From Flaccisagitta enflata (Eukaryota > Chaetognatha > Sagittoidea > Aphragmophora), in contig OZ231128.1 in NCBI GenBank assembly GCA_965153355.1, positions 34,782,001 to 34,846,000 of the forward strand: DNA of 64,000 nt, given 5' to 3'. The translations under genes and the position numbers were made by a program. A model generated the notes under the pieces. The model was given only the letters and a program-made list of their open reading frames with translations, searched no databases and was not told where the DNA came from. Shown here piece after piece: positions 1-10,281 of the stretch (the stretch's first letter is position 1; every line of letters starts with the position of its first letter).

Positions 1-2177
1 CGTTGCTGCTCCCGAAGTTCGACTTGATGAGGAGGGGACATTTCAGGCGGTGTGGAAGAGAAGAGTCTGCGCGTAGATGAATTCTCGCGCTGCGTTTCTC
101 TTTCGCAATGATGTGGTAGGTGGGAAGACGTCGGTAGTCGCACCATGAACAAAGGCGGCGCCCTCGACGGCGCCTCGAAACGGCAATGACCTCTATTTTG
201 ATGACGTCATAACTGTAATACTGAGGCGTAACAGATTAGATATGGAACCATGCCATTTGCTGGGTTGAAAGATAGAGATTAATTTTTGACTGTTTGGTAT
301 TCTTGCCCCCTTGTATTTTTGAACAGGGCTTAATGGAGTTGGTCAATGGCCCTTGACTCAGACGCAGAGAGGGCGTTAGAGCAGCCAGGGCTCAAGTCCG
401 CACCAGCATATGCCCCTGAGACAATGGGCCTCACACTAGACCTTTGTCTGTGCGGCCTTATTTGACGTTGGGATGTTGTTCTTTTATATTAGGAGAATGG
501 AAGCATTGGCTGAAATTGTTGATCAACTCATGATAACTGGTTTAAACTGCCATTTTCGCCTCCTTTCATGTTAAGATGCGTCCTTGCATCTTCGTCGTAT
601 TCCTTGTTGTCGAAGAAGAAATATGAAACAAGCTGCATTTCTTTTGACGTCGAAAAGGATGGCCTCTGTCGCACCACGTAATCTGGTGTGTCGTCGTTAT
701 CGTCGTCACCCGCGTTGTTCCCGAATAAGAAGCAGTAGATAACGTTGCCGTCGACGTTGTGGGAACTTGATAAGAATCCTTAGGTTAATTGTGACGGTTT
801 TCCATGATTGCCCGATATATATACTCTTAAGTTGAGTATTGAAAATTGACAGCGCGTGCAACACCAAAATCCGTAAACAAAATGAATTTTCGGCACTAAT
901 GCCGATACAACTGGATGAATCTTCTTTTTAAAATCTGGAGTGATCTTGATCATGGCGTCAGTAAACGAGATAAAATCGCGAATTTACACTAAGACGAAGT
1001 GTATTGAACAGTGACAGTAACGGGGTCCAAAAAGAGAGTGTCAAATTGGCTTTGACTTGAGAATGGATGAGGCTTATGCCAATGGAGAATAAAAGATGAA
1101 TGGCGATAGTAGAGAACAGATGAAAACTTAGCGGTGAGAACAGATGTAATTTACAGATGTATAAATGAAATGCCTGCTGCCCTGCGCCCAGGTGAAGAAA
1201 AAAAAAAGGTCTCAATGCTTCTGCTTTAACACTTGGAGATGAACCTTTTCTTCCTGAAGTCGAATCTGATATCTGACTTAATTCTTTGAAACTTGAAAAA
1301 CAAATGAGCGATCAAAGTGACCTTTCCATCCTGAGTCTACGTCTCGGTGGGCGGCACCGGACACCTTTCGTGTCTTCCTTCCTAGCGATGAAGCACGCCC
1401 CTATGCGTCATAATCTTAGAGCGGGTTTTGGTGTTGCTCCCCGCGCATAGCCCTGACGGGAACTCCTTTGCTCAGCCTAAGCTGGCCCCACGACTACGGC
1501 TGCTCTCAACATGGAACTGGCACTTATCAGGTCGATGAGTTAAAGTAGATTGACTGTAGAAAGGTATTCTTGGAAACGGCTGCGGGCTTAGTGGCTCGGG
1601 CACGCGCGATAGTGTAACTATTCCCGGCTTGGTGCGCCAGTATAGAAACCTGACAAACAGACGAACAAACCCAAAACAGGGCAAGGCAACGGTGAAAATG
1701 TCCAGGGCAGTAATGCTGTCTCCGTCTCTGAGGATACGGGTATCTCCAAGGTCTGCCAATGGGCAGGGACGTCCACTGCAACCCAAATGGCGAAGATGCG
1801 GGAAGGTCACCCACAAACACAAACCTCCCAAGCAAAAGCTGTAATGTTTGAAGTCTGAATCTCTTGAGGCAGTTTTGTATCTTTCTCTTTAGGCCTCTTT
1901 TAGGCAAAATATCTCCACTGATCTGGGCAGGAAAAATGGCATAAAAATCAGGATGAAAACTTGAGATGTAATTTGTAGCAGGGCAGCAACAAGACTGAAT
2001 AAGAATTGACAAAGATCAAAAGTAAGGGATTGTAGGGGCAAATGTTGGGGAAGAGGAAGAGGACTAGTAGCGCCACCTGTCGGGACAAAAAGGGAATCAA
2101 ATAGAGGGCGCAAACTTAAGTCGGGTAAAAGGGCAAAAAAACAATATGGCGGACGTGGGTCATTAGTCTGTCCGGGT
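1..2177. other. Region without a recognised gene
   Basis: Mixed-composition sequence between the window edge and the LINE. Open frames are short (at most about 160 codons) and none resembles a known family. In the second forward frame, bases 2-76 read as about 24 codons with acidic and basic residues before a TAG. This could be the tail of a last exon starting outside the window, but nothing else supports it. No dense microsatellite and no HA, HB or HC element is seen, so this is one of the less repetitive parts of the window. Confidence 0.4.
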
Positions 2178-3343
2178 TCAACAGTCTGCAAAGAGGAGAC
2201 AAGCTATGAAGTAATTTATGACATGGCAACCAATTCCCATTCTCTTTAGAATAACTATTAGGTCATTAATATAAATGGCAAAAAAATCTGGTGATAAAAT
2301 TCCACCTTGTTTTGAACCACATAATACGTGAAATGAATTCGAGTGGGCATTTATCCACTTGACATTGTATTCCATATTTAGGTACCAATTCATAATAATC
2401 AACAAGAAACAGAGTGGAACGTCTCTGTCAATAAGTTTTAGAAAGAGTCCACTGTGGGAAATCGTGTCAAAGGCCTTGCTAAAATCTAGGAAGGCTACAT
2501 AAACACTAGAACCCCTCTCAGTGAAATAATTGACGCATGATTTCAGGGTGAAAACCGCGTGATTCGTACTATGTTTCGGTTTGAATCCAAAATGCAAATC
2601 ATCACTAGTCAGATAGCTACCAAACTTTAGTCTAAGTGCATTCTCAAACATGAGGGCTAGTGTGCTACTGAGTGTGACACCGCGGTAATTGTCCGCCGCA
2701 TTCAAATTCCCAGAACAATTCTTAACTACGGGAGATATCGTCCCCTTAAGAAAATCACCGGGGACGACTGAGTGCTGCAAAAACGCATTGAATAGGATGT
2801 GCAAATGGACCATCAATTTCGGATTACATATAAGATATGCTCAGCAGTTAAAAAAGAGTTTGTACTCTTCCCTTCCTTCAACTTGCCTGCGATGTTTTTC
2901 ATGTCGTTCCATGAAAAGAAGTGGGGCGAAATTGACTCACTCCGTTTTGAATTGAAATAATGAGGAAACCTGTCGTTGAAATCCTGCTGAAGTTTCCGAT
3001 GGGCTTCAGAGTCGTTTTGTCCGTATATCCCCTGGAAATAAGATTGAAAGACACTGGCAATATCACGTTCATTCAAAGCATCTTCTATTCGATTCACAGG
3101 AGGGCATTTTGCCTGTGATAGTCTTTTCCAGTCCTTCCAAAAGCTCAAAAAATTTTTATCCATCAAATCATTTCCTAAAGTCTCACTCTTCTCGGCGGCT
3201 ATCACACGTCGGCGCCGACGGAGCTCAGCTTTGTAAACATAATGACATTCCTTTTTCCGCTCAAAGGAAGGACCAGAAGAAGGATGTCCGTCATTAGTCC
3301 AATTATCAAAAGCTTCTACTGATTCACGCTTAAGCTTTGTCAA
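2178..3343 (-). pseudogene. LINE ORF2, reverse transcriptase part, cut off in motif C
   Basis: This continues ORF2 after the TAG. The first 177 codons (3343-2813) are the linker before the RT: basic and helical, with FWKDWKRL and a long stretch leading into the fingers. A frameshift near 2820 gives a 212-codon frame carrying RT motifs in order: DNYRGVTLSS at residues 42-51, FGFKPKHSTNHA at 76-87, motif A (VAFLDFSKAFD, catalytic Asp about residue 111) and motif B (SKQGGILSP at 168-176). Motif C begins as LLFAD at 208-211 but is cut by Cys and a stop where the second catalytic Asp should be. Everything beyond (thumb and C-terminal region) is absent. The last matching bases are TTTGCAGA. The protein was probably never active in this form. 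Confidence 0.82.
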
Positions 3344-4412
3344 CTAATCTGTCCAGAAATGTTTACCCCGCTTACCATGGGGAGTTTTTCTGGGCAACAG
3401 AGAATCGGCTACTGCTAGTAGTGAGTGATAATATTGATTGATGAGAGAAACATGATGAAAACAAGAACATAATAAATCACCGTGCACAATATCAGATGGA
3501 ACATTGAGACTATCTAACATTTCATCCATTGTGTCTCTATACTTAGCCATATCGTCGTGTGATATTTTTGACCAAGGAATTCTGTGATCATTCCTTTGCC
3601 TACTGGCGTGACTATCATCACCTGAGACCATTGGTACTACTTCTAGTTGCATTGATACAGGAAAGTGATCCAAGGGATTTTGACCGTTGTACTCGATGCA
3701 ACACGGTTTGACACGTTCCCGCAGTGAACCACTGATAAAAATAAAGTCCAATAATGAGTAAGTTCCACTCTAAATAAGCAACGAGTGTAAGAAGAGCCGG
3801 GATCAAATGTAGAGTCAAGACTATGCGTGCAAATAAGATCATTATTCCATAAAAATTCTGTTATTATAGAAACCATAGGTTGGCTTTCATCGTAGATATT
3901 GTAATTTAAGTCACCGATATTATAAAGTTGGCGGTAGGATTAGCCGCCATAATATCTTCTACAGTACCAAGAAGCTCCAGATACTGAACATGATGCTCAT
4001 CAGTCTGTTGTTTGTAAGGGAAATAGATGTTAATCATAAGAATTCTAAAGTCTACATCTAGTAGCTTCATGACTGAAACTCTTTCACCTTCGTAGGCTAA
4101 GACGGGTTGGAGAAAGGAGGCAAAATTTCTATTGTAGATAAAACCCGTACCACCGTACGGTCTACCAGTCAAAACTGTTGTATTATGAATACTATTCATA
4201 CCAGAGACGCCATAACTGTCAAAATTAGGATGAACGGTTCTCAGTTGATTAATAGATTTTATGTTTTTGTAAGGGGGACGAAGCCAATGTTCTTGGACAC
4301 AAATGATACTATTATTATCATCGTCACACTTCATTTCCAGAAAATTCTTACTTCTATTGAAACCGTTAATATTGTGACTAACAACGTTGATGCTAACCTT
4401 GTTAGCTGCCAT
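3344..4412 (-). pseudogene. LINE ORF2, AP-endonuclease part (frameshifted)
   Basis: This is the N-terminal endonuclease of ORF2, which nicks target DNA to prime reverse transcription. The ATG at 4412 is chosen because it overlaps the ORF1 stop and is followed at once by the family's first strand (VVSHNINGF). Visible motifs are CVQEHWL, holding the catalytic Glu, then GGTGFIYN and INIYFPYKQQ. A one-base frameshift near 3918 moves the GDLN motif into the next frame (about 3915-3643), where STFDPGSSYT continues. A second shift near 3770 leads to the frame at 3751-3344, with the DHFPV motif that supplies the catalytic His. The part ends in a region rich in Asp and His that links to the RT, and is broken by an in-frame TAG at 3344-3346. 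All endonuclease motifs are present in order, but not in one reading frame. Confidence 0.8.
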
Positions 4413-5068
4413 TTGTCAGGGATGTGGAAGCGGTGACTCCACCGGCTGCTTGGGGACGCTCTTCAGTGTTCTTTGGACGAAAGAAGGGAGAAAAGAGGAT
4501 TCCTTTGGGCCAAAACTCTTCATCTTCCATGCCCTCGAGGTCGTCCCTTTTGACGCGAAGACGAAAAGACTTGAAGCCTTGATGTATAGTTTCTAGCTGT
4601 TCTATTTCAATCACGGTGATGTTACGAGAAGAGATATATTCGCGTAAATCATCAAGCGAAGTATCGTTGTGGACACGGCCGATGTATCTGTTGACCGTCA
4701 AATCCGCGCCTTTAAGCGAGATCAGACCGTTGTTGACATTTCTTCCAATTACCGTTTGTGATCGAGATGCGTCACGAGCCGTGCCACTTTTCAAATTAGC
4801 GGGACAATTTTGATAAGGAACTGCTTGCCGACCTCAACCTCCTCCTCTTCCACCACCACCCTTACCACTGCCTCCACGACCTCCACCTCCTCTGCCACCA
4901 CCATGCCCGACGGCTCTGGATTGGTCACCAGATGCAGTCACTTTTTCGTTGAAACTTGGCGCCGAAGCTACTGACGGCGTCATCAAATTCGAAGATGACG
5001 CCAATGAGAGGGGAGATGGCGTGGAAGCAGCAGCCGCCGTCGCCGTCAGCGCCGTCGCTGTTGGCGCG

Positions 5069-5108
<40 letters not shown>

Positions 5109-5583
5109 ACACTGCCGACGCCGTTGTTGTATCCGAAGAAGATGAAGACAAATTGTTTATGTTTTTCAATGATGACGCGAGCATATCGGTTGTGACCATT
5201 TTCCTTTTGAGATCAGCAATTGCCGCCATTATTTGGCCTAATGAAGGATTTCCGTCGTCGTTGATTGGCACGTTGCTCATATCTACTGAGACACATTTGG
5301 GCAGAAAAAGACCTTGAGAGTCTCTACGCACGATGATTGCGCAGATGTTGTCAAGATTTTTCTGACGTTTGTCATCATTACGACGCCCATGACAAACTTC
5401 ATTCGTTGCGTCGCAAAGTTTCTTCTTTTCGTTGAACACGTAATCGTCGTCGGTATAAAATGCGTGACACGTAGTGACAATCGTTTTCACAGGCCCGCTG
5501 TGTATTTTATTACTAATGTAGTACAGAAGATCGGAAATTATGACACATTCCGAGACGTTTACATATGACGCGTATTCTCCCAT
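4402..5583 (-). pseudogene. LINE ORF1 (gag-like RNA-binding protein), one in-frame stop
   Basis: ORF1 proteins of this type bind the LINE RNA and form the ribonucleoprotein with ORF2. The first part is 249 codons. Residues 1-105 form a globular N-terminal region with scattered Cys and His, ending near a KCVSVDMSNVP segment typical of CR1-like ORF1. Then come a short helix-like stretch with KRK, a Ser/Thr run, an uninterrupted poly-Ala tract from a GCC repeat (about 5065-5108), and a Gly/Arg RGG-type tail. A TGA at 4834-4836 follows. The same frame stays open for 144 more codons to 4402 and holds the conserved C-terminal module (RYIGRVHNDTS, then a SFRLRV strand and an EFWPKGI motif), which is RRM-like in related ORF1 proteins. 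The intact length would be about 394 codons, normal for the family. The TGA sits right after the Gly-rich tract, so it is most simply a point mutation. Confidence 0.8.
5068..5108. repeat. (GCC)n trinucleotide run inside LINE ORF1
   Basis: An almost pure GCC repeat that encodes the poly-Ala tract of ORF1 on the minus strand. It is in frame with the ORF and about 14 units long. It probably expanded in this copy or its recent source. Confidence 0.85.
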
Positions 5584-6470
5584 TATGACGAATGGGATAG
5601 CAGTTCATTCATTTTCTCGTAAATTCCAAAGGAGAAGCCAGATTGTTTGTTAAGTTTCCAAGTATTTGATTTCGACGAAGGTCCGTAGCCAGCCGGAGAT
5701 TAGCTGTTGTTGAATTTCCCGGATCACCGTCGAGATCAAATCCAGTGAGACCTTAAACAAGTGAAGTAGTAGAAATTAGCTTCCTATGCAAACTATGTTC
5801 ATAATGGAACATGTAGGCCACGATTATATCTAGATAGCTAAAAAAAAATTTTTACTTAGAAGAAATTTTAAAAGTAATATCAAAAAGATCAAAAGCTACC
5901 TTTTTAAAGACCACCCGTTACTAATTTACATAATTGCTCTGTTTGAAAAATTGATATAAAACCTGTAAAAATAGTCCAATTGAGCTGATTTTTTTTTAAG
6001 TTATATAAAATTTTTAACCCGATCTGATGGGCTAGGTTAGAACGTTGAGAAATGAAATCCTGATGAAATCAAGTCACAAGTTGAAGAATGAGCAAAGCAA
6101 ATGTATTCAAGCAATATAGCAACCTTTAATTAGCATAGATCTCAATTATTTCATAAATCAAATAAAATTGAATTACTAAAAATCTATCCTCCGGTCTAGG
6201 TCGTCTTTGCTCCCATCGTACTGTAGAATCAGAGAGGAATGGACACGAGCAAATACAAACAGAAAAACTTGCCAAAAATTAAGAGGAGAGGACATATGCG
6301 CGGATGAACGAACATAAAAAGTTGCTAGAAATGGAGGGGGTTGGGTTGAGGGCGGAATGGAAATAAGTTAGAGCGAGTACAAAGGTTAATTGTGGGAAGC
6401 CCTCCGGAGGCTCTACCATCCATCTTCGCATCAGGCAAGCAAAGAGGGAAAGAAGGAAACGAAGAAAGAA
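5584..6470. other. AT-rich spacer upstream of the LINE
   Basis: AT-rich sequence holding whatever 5' UTR the LINE had and then unassigned DNA up to the first HC element. No reading frame, RNA gene or clear repeat unit is seen. Confidence 0.4.
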
Positions 6471-7150
6471 ATAGTCGCAAAAGCGTTACATGGTCAGCGG
6501 TACCCAATGCCCCTAAGTTTGTCTATGTCAGAATGAGATGATGAGAGGGGCAGCGGCCTCGGAGGGGCCGATGACCTATGATTCACATAGGACAATTTTC
6601 TCCAGTTTGAGAAGCTGCTTTGGTGGGCTGAGAGGCCTAATTTTGGGTCCGAAAGGTCTAAGATCATGACAGATGCGGTTTGGGGTCTGAGAGGCTTTAT
6701 TTGGGTCTCAAAGGCCAGATTTGGAGTCTAAGAGGCTTAATTTAGGGTCTGAGGCCTTGTTTGGGGTCTATGAGGCCTGATTTAGGGTCTCAGAGGCCTG
6801 ATTTAGGGTCTCAGAGGCCTTATTTGGGGTCTGAGAGCCCTGATTTAGGGTCTGGATGCGTAGTTTGAGGTCTGAAAGGCCTGATTTGGGGTCCGAGAAG
6901 CCAGATTTGGGGTCTGAGAGGCCCTATTTGGGTTCTGAGAGGCCCGATTTAGGGTCTGGGTGGCCTGATTTGGGGTCTGAGAGGACTGAGTTGAGGTCTG
7001 AGAGGCCTAATTCAGGGTCTGAGTGGCCTGATTTGTGATTTGAGGGGCCTGTCTTGAGGCTGGGGGGGGGGAACGGACACACGGAAACCGAAGAAAATTG
7101 CCCTATAGATGTAGAATCATAGGTAATCGGCCCCTCCGGGGCCGCTGCCC
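6471..7150 (+). mobile_element. HC element 1 (minisatellite-cored, hairpin-ended)
   Basis: Begins with the HC 5' end (AGTCGCAAAAGCGTTA, then GGTCAGCGGTACCC) and ends with CGGCCCCTCCGGGGCCG plus CTGCCC and an A-tract. Inverted subterminal segments (GACCTATGATTCACATAGG at 6569; its partner near 7105-7130) enclose a minisatellite at about 6600-7060. The 21-bp unit is close to GAGGCCTGATTTGGGGTCTGA, with about 20 diverged copies in one orientation. No coding capacity beyond the repeat-driven open frame. It is an autonomous-partner-dependent element by inference only. Confidence 0.75.
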
Positions 7151-7328
7151 AAAAAGGAAAGAAAGAGAAACCGAATGTCCGATGCACGACAGTCGACACA
7201 CTTTTTTTTTTCCTGGTGGCCTTCATTTCTTTCTTTCTTTTTTATGCGGCAATTAAGGAAGAGCAAAAGTGCGCGTGCTTTTGTCAAACAGCGAATGGGA
7301 CTGCCGTTAGCCCCCCAAAAAGAAAAAA

Positions 7329-7506
7329 GGCCGGATACACCCCAGTCGTGTGGGAGTGGACATGGGCCGTAATTGAGGTCACCCAATCATTTGGGCAGGA
7401 GCAGTGAGGCTAGAGGCCGCATAAACCAAACAAAAATAGTGTGACGGACGGACGGACCGACCGACCGACCGTTAAAGAGGAATGTAGAGTCATGTAGCAC
7501 GCGACT
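7329..7506 (+). mobile_element. HA element 1
   Basis: Preceded by an A6 run, it starts GGCCGGATACACCCCAGTCG. It contains a GGGCAGGAGCAGTGAGG block, a (GACG/GACC) run, and ends with a GTCATGTAGCACGCGACT hairpin followed by AAAAAA. It matches the HA consensus at both ends. Confidence 0.7.
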
Positions 7507-7644
7507 AAAAAAGTTTAGGCAAATTCACGTTCAGTTTTACCCTGAGTTACCCATCTTACAATCCTGCATTGCTATTTGGCGTTTCCATAAAAAACCCTGC
7601 CTTCAATAATTTCTACTTCCACTGATGAAATCCAGTCAGCTTCC

Positions 7645-7647
<3 letters not shown>

Positions 7648-7676
<29 letters not shown>
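7648..7676. repeat. (GA)n microsatellite
   Basis: Pure GA dinucleotide run of about 29 bp. Confidence 0.95.
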
Positions 7677-7679
<3 letters not shown>

Positions 7680-7842
7680 TTTGTAAGATCCGTCGTCTTT
7701 GGGTTTGTTCTTCTTTAGACCATCAGAACAAATAGATAAATGTGATGAAACTAAATTGAATGGTGGCCATTTTTCAAGCCTTTTGACCTAACAACCAACT
7801 TCTCGGGGGGTTGGAGTGGTGGATTTAGGGGAAGGTCAATCT

Positions 7843-8156
7843 CTAAATCCTTGAATGACGATATTTGCTAAGGAGGCGTTTCTAGTCACAGACGATCGCG
7901 TTTTGAACCTGCCACTCGGTCGCTCGCAACATTCGTTCGCTCGCACCGCTCACTCCGCTCACTCGCTCCGCAGCGCTGCGCTTCGCTCACTTGCTCCGTT
8001 CACGGGCTCGCTCACTCACTTCGCTCACTCCCTCGTGGGACAGTTGAATTTCTTGAATATGTGTTCACGCTGTGATCAAGTTTCATGGTAACAAACGCGT
8101 TTTTGGCGCTCACTAGAAACACGCCCTAAATCCTTGAATTGACGATATTTGCTAAG
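7843..8156. mobile_element. GC-rich TIR element (family D) flanked by ~30-bp direct repeats
   Basis: A 253-bp core (7873-8125) carries imperfect terminal inverted repeats: GGCGTTTCTAGTC on the left and CACTAGAAACACGCC on the right. The core is rich in the word CGCTCACTCGCTCC. It is flanked by direct repeats of 30-31 bp, at 7843-7872 and 8126-8156, differing by one base (CTAAATCCTTGAAT, then GACGATATTTGCTAAG). A related core lies at about 36245-36540. Direct repeats this long are unusual for a target-site duplication. They could instead come from a local tandem duplication. Confidence 0.6.
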
Positions 8157-8440
8157 ATTAGGACCCTCGTTGGTTTCCCATCAACTCGGAATGATTTCTC
8201 ATTCATTTTCCGAACAAAGATATGTTTGTCTTTAGACACAGATGGATATCTAACTAATATCGGTTTGTCACTGTTTCTTGGTTCTGCTTCCCGGGAAATC
8301 TCATTTTCCAACTCGTCTTTTTATGTGTGAGAGACTAGAGAAAAAAAACTGTAGATATGTCCTCTGCAACAGGAATCAAAAATGACAATACATACACACA
8401 TACTACTGGGATTAAAAACAATTATTGACAAATTTTAAAA

Positions 8441-8573
8441 CAAGGCCGGATACGCGGCAAGACGGTCGCAGACGGTTTGGGCAGGGGCCGTAATGCAAAA
8501 ACCGCTCGCAATTCGAAAATATTTGTTACCTACCGACCGACACAGCAAGGTGTAGAGTCGCAGGTCCTCGACT
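8441..8573 (+). mobile_element. HA element 2
   Basis: AAAA then CAAGGCCGGATACGCGGC at the 5' end, GGGCAGGGGCCGTAATGC in the middle, CCGACCGACA, and a 3' GAGTCGCAGGTCCTCGACT hairpin followed by AAA. It abuts the TA-flanked MITE at 8579. Confidence 0.75.
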
Positions 8574-8578
8574 AAATA

Positions 8579-9169
8579 CTATCTTGCTAAAAAAAATCTT
8601 CCGCCCTGTAAAAAAACACATTTATTGGCATACAAAAAGTTATACATCAGTTACAAATCCATGAATGATTAGTTTGAGCTTCTTTAGACTAGATCAGGAC
8701 AGCCATTCGTTGGGGAAGTGATTTGTAGAGCTTCAAGATGTAATTCTGGAGTGATGGGTTTTCAGGTCTTTCTCACAATTCTTTTTTATCTCTTTTTCCG
8801 CTCTATTTACACTCATAGCTACCAAAAGACACATCAAATCGTAAGAAAATCGGTGACTTAAATGAAGCCCTTCAAATTTGCAAGCTGTCTGCGCATACCG
8901 CATCTGTCTAGCTCAATGCATTTAGAAGAAATTTCAAAAACAGTGAAGAGATCTCATTTAATGTTTGTGTCGAAATGGCACAAGCAAAATAGAAGTATTT
9001 CAATCAAAGTTGAATAACTTTTAAATGCATTGAGCTAGAGGGGTGCGGTTTGCGTAGATCTCTTACAGATTTGAAGGGCTTTAATCATCTCACCAATTTT
9101 AAATAATTGGTTGATTCTAACCTGAGATACACATGTAAATGTGCCGGAAGATTCTTTTTAGCAAGATAG
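8579..9169. mobile_element. Tc1/mariner-like MITE, copy 1
   Basis: A 591-bp non-coding element with terminal inverted repeats (CTATCTTGCTAAAAA on the left; its complement ending GCAAGATAG on the right), flanked on both sides by TA. The interior is itself a long imperfect palindrome: the segment around CCCTTCAAATTTGCAAGC recurs inverted near 9060. A second copy lies at 27552-28131. TA duplication plus TIRs is the signature of Tc1/mariner-superfamily MITEs. Confidence 0.8.
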
Positions 9170-9285
9170 TATGATATTAACTTCCTATTTTTTGTGCTCT
9201 CATATATCAGAGTCTCTTTATTATTCTAAAGAAATTGTATAGTAAGCTTTTAAATTTTCTTTCATTCCCGTTGATAATTATTTTC

Positions 9286-9435
9286 AGTGGCGGACACGCG
9301 AATCTACATCTTGCCGTGTCCGTCCGTCCGTCTATAAAATTTTTTAATTGCGAGCGTTTTTTTTTTTTTTTTTTCTTTTTTTTTTTTTTTTTGCATCACT
9401 GCCCCTGTCTTACCGTCCGCGACTATCCGGCCGTG
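9286..9435 (-). mobile_element. HA element 3 with an internal T-rich run
   Basis: An inverted HA copy: GTGGCGGACACGCGAATCTA at the left end and CCGGCCGTG at the right. Between them lie the (GTCC) run, the GCATCACTGCCCCTG block, and an expanded T tract of about 30 bp. Confidence 0.65.
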
Positions 9436-9777
9436 TTTTCATGTAATTTTGACCTTGACGTAAAAAACTAGTCAATCTAGAAGTCGCGTGAGGGAGGCAA
9501 AATAGGATTTTGCCAGACTGATGGATTGTTAGCATTATCCAACTGACCAAAGGACTGACTGACCGACCAATAGATTATAGATTCTAGTGCTTGCGACTGG
9601 AAAATAAGAATAACAGGTAAGCTAGAGTTATATAGAAGGAAATACGAAGAAAAGAGAAAAAAGAACACAGAATCCCTTTCTTGCAATTGTTCTTCGGTGT
9701 TAAATCGACCAGATGACCCTCGACGATCATCAACTGTGATAACGACATCATTCACGAAAACTCACATAAGCACAGAT

Positions 9778-9838
9778 GCGCGCACACACACACACACACA
9801 CGCACGCACGCACGCACGCACGCACACACGCACGCACG

Positions 9839-9889
<51 letters not shown>
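9778..9889. repeat. (CA)n with (CG CA)n interruption
   Basis: CA dinucleotide array of about 110 bp, including CGCA tetranucleotide runs. Confidence 0.95.
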
Positions 9890-10281
9890 CACTTCAGAGA
9901 TATGAACGATGAGAGAGAAGGAATGAAGAAAGTAGACGGGAGAGAGAAGAAAAAAAGCTTAACGGCGCGCAGGTCATTACGGTGGAGGTGATGATCACAA
10001 TGATGGTGATAATGTCTGGCCATTGATGATGATTAGTTGATGATTATGATTAGTGTCCTAACTTCAGGCATTTTTTTTTGAGTTGACTCATGCACAAGAA
10101 ATACATTAGAGATAAGGTCCTTACCTTCCATCTTACACTTTTGGAAGGTCAAAATAAGGTCGGGGATGATTCGACCACGGAGGTCAAAGGTCAAGGGGTC
10201 ACAAGGGCACCCCCTATAGGGGGTCAAAATTTCAAAATAGGAATTTTTCTATTCTGAAAGCAGATTTGGATTCTCCTCAAA

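Larger units (their letters stand above)
2178..5583 (-). mobile_element. Degenerate CR1/jockey-like LINE, 3' truncated
   Basis: A non-LTR retrotransposon on the minus strand. The order is ORF1 (5583-4402), then ORF2 with AP-endonuclease (4412 to about 3344) and reverse transcriptase (to 2178). ORF1 and ORF2 overlap by 11 nt: the ORF2 ATG lies within the last codons of ORF1, as in LINEs that use termination-reinitiation. The copy is dead: ORF1 has one in-frame TGA, and ORF2 has at least three single-base frameshifts (near 3918, 3770 and 2820) and an in-frame TAG at 3344-3346. Similarity stops abruptly inside the RT catalytic motif, so the 3' end is missing. LINE copies are usually truncated at the 5' end. 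No poly-A tail or target duplication is identified. Placing it in the CR1/jockey group rests on ORF1 type and RT motifs read by eye. Confidence 0.85.

Noticed and set aside
1472-2012. Overlapping frames of 119-161 codons as a gene
   Set aside because: They overlap one another in different frames and on both strands without recognised similarity or coding structure.
7329-7506. HA elements as standard Helitrons
   Set aside because: No 5' TC and no CTRR after the 3' hairpin, and insertion is in A-tracts, not between A and T; a Helentron-type relation remains possible.
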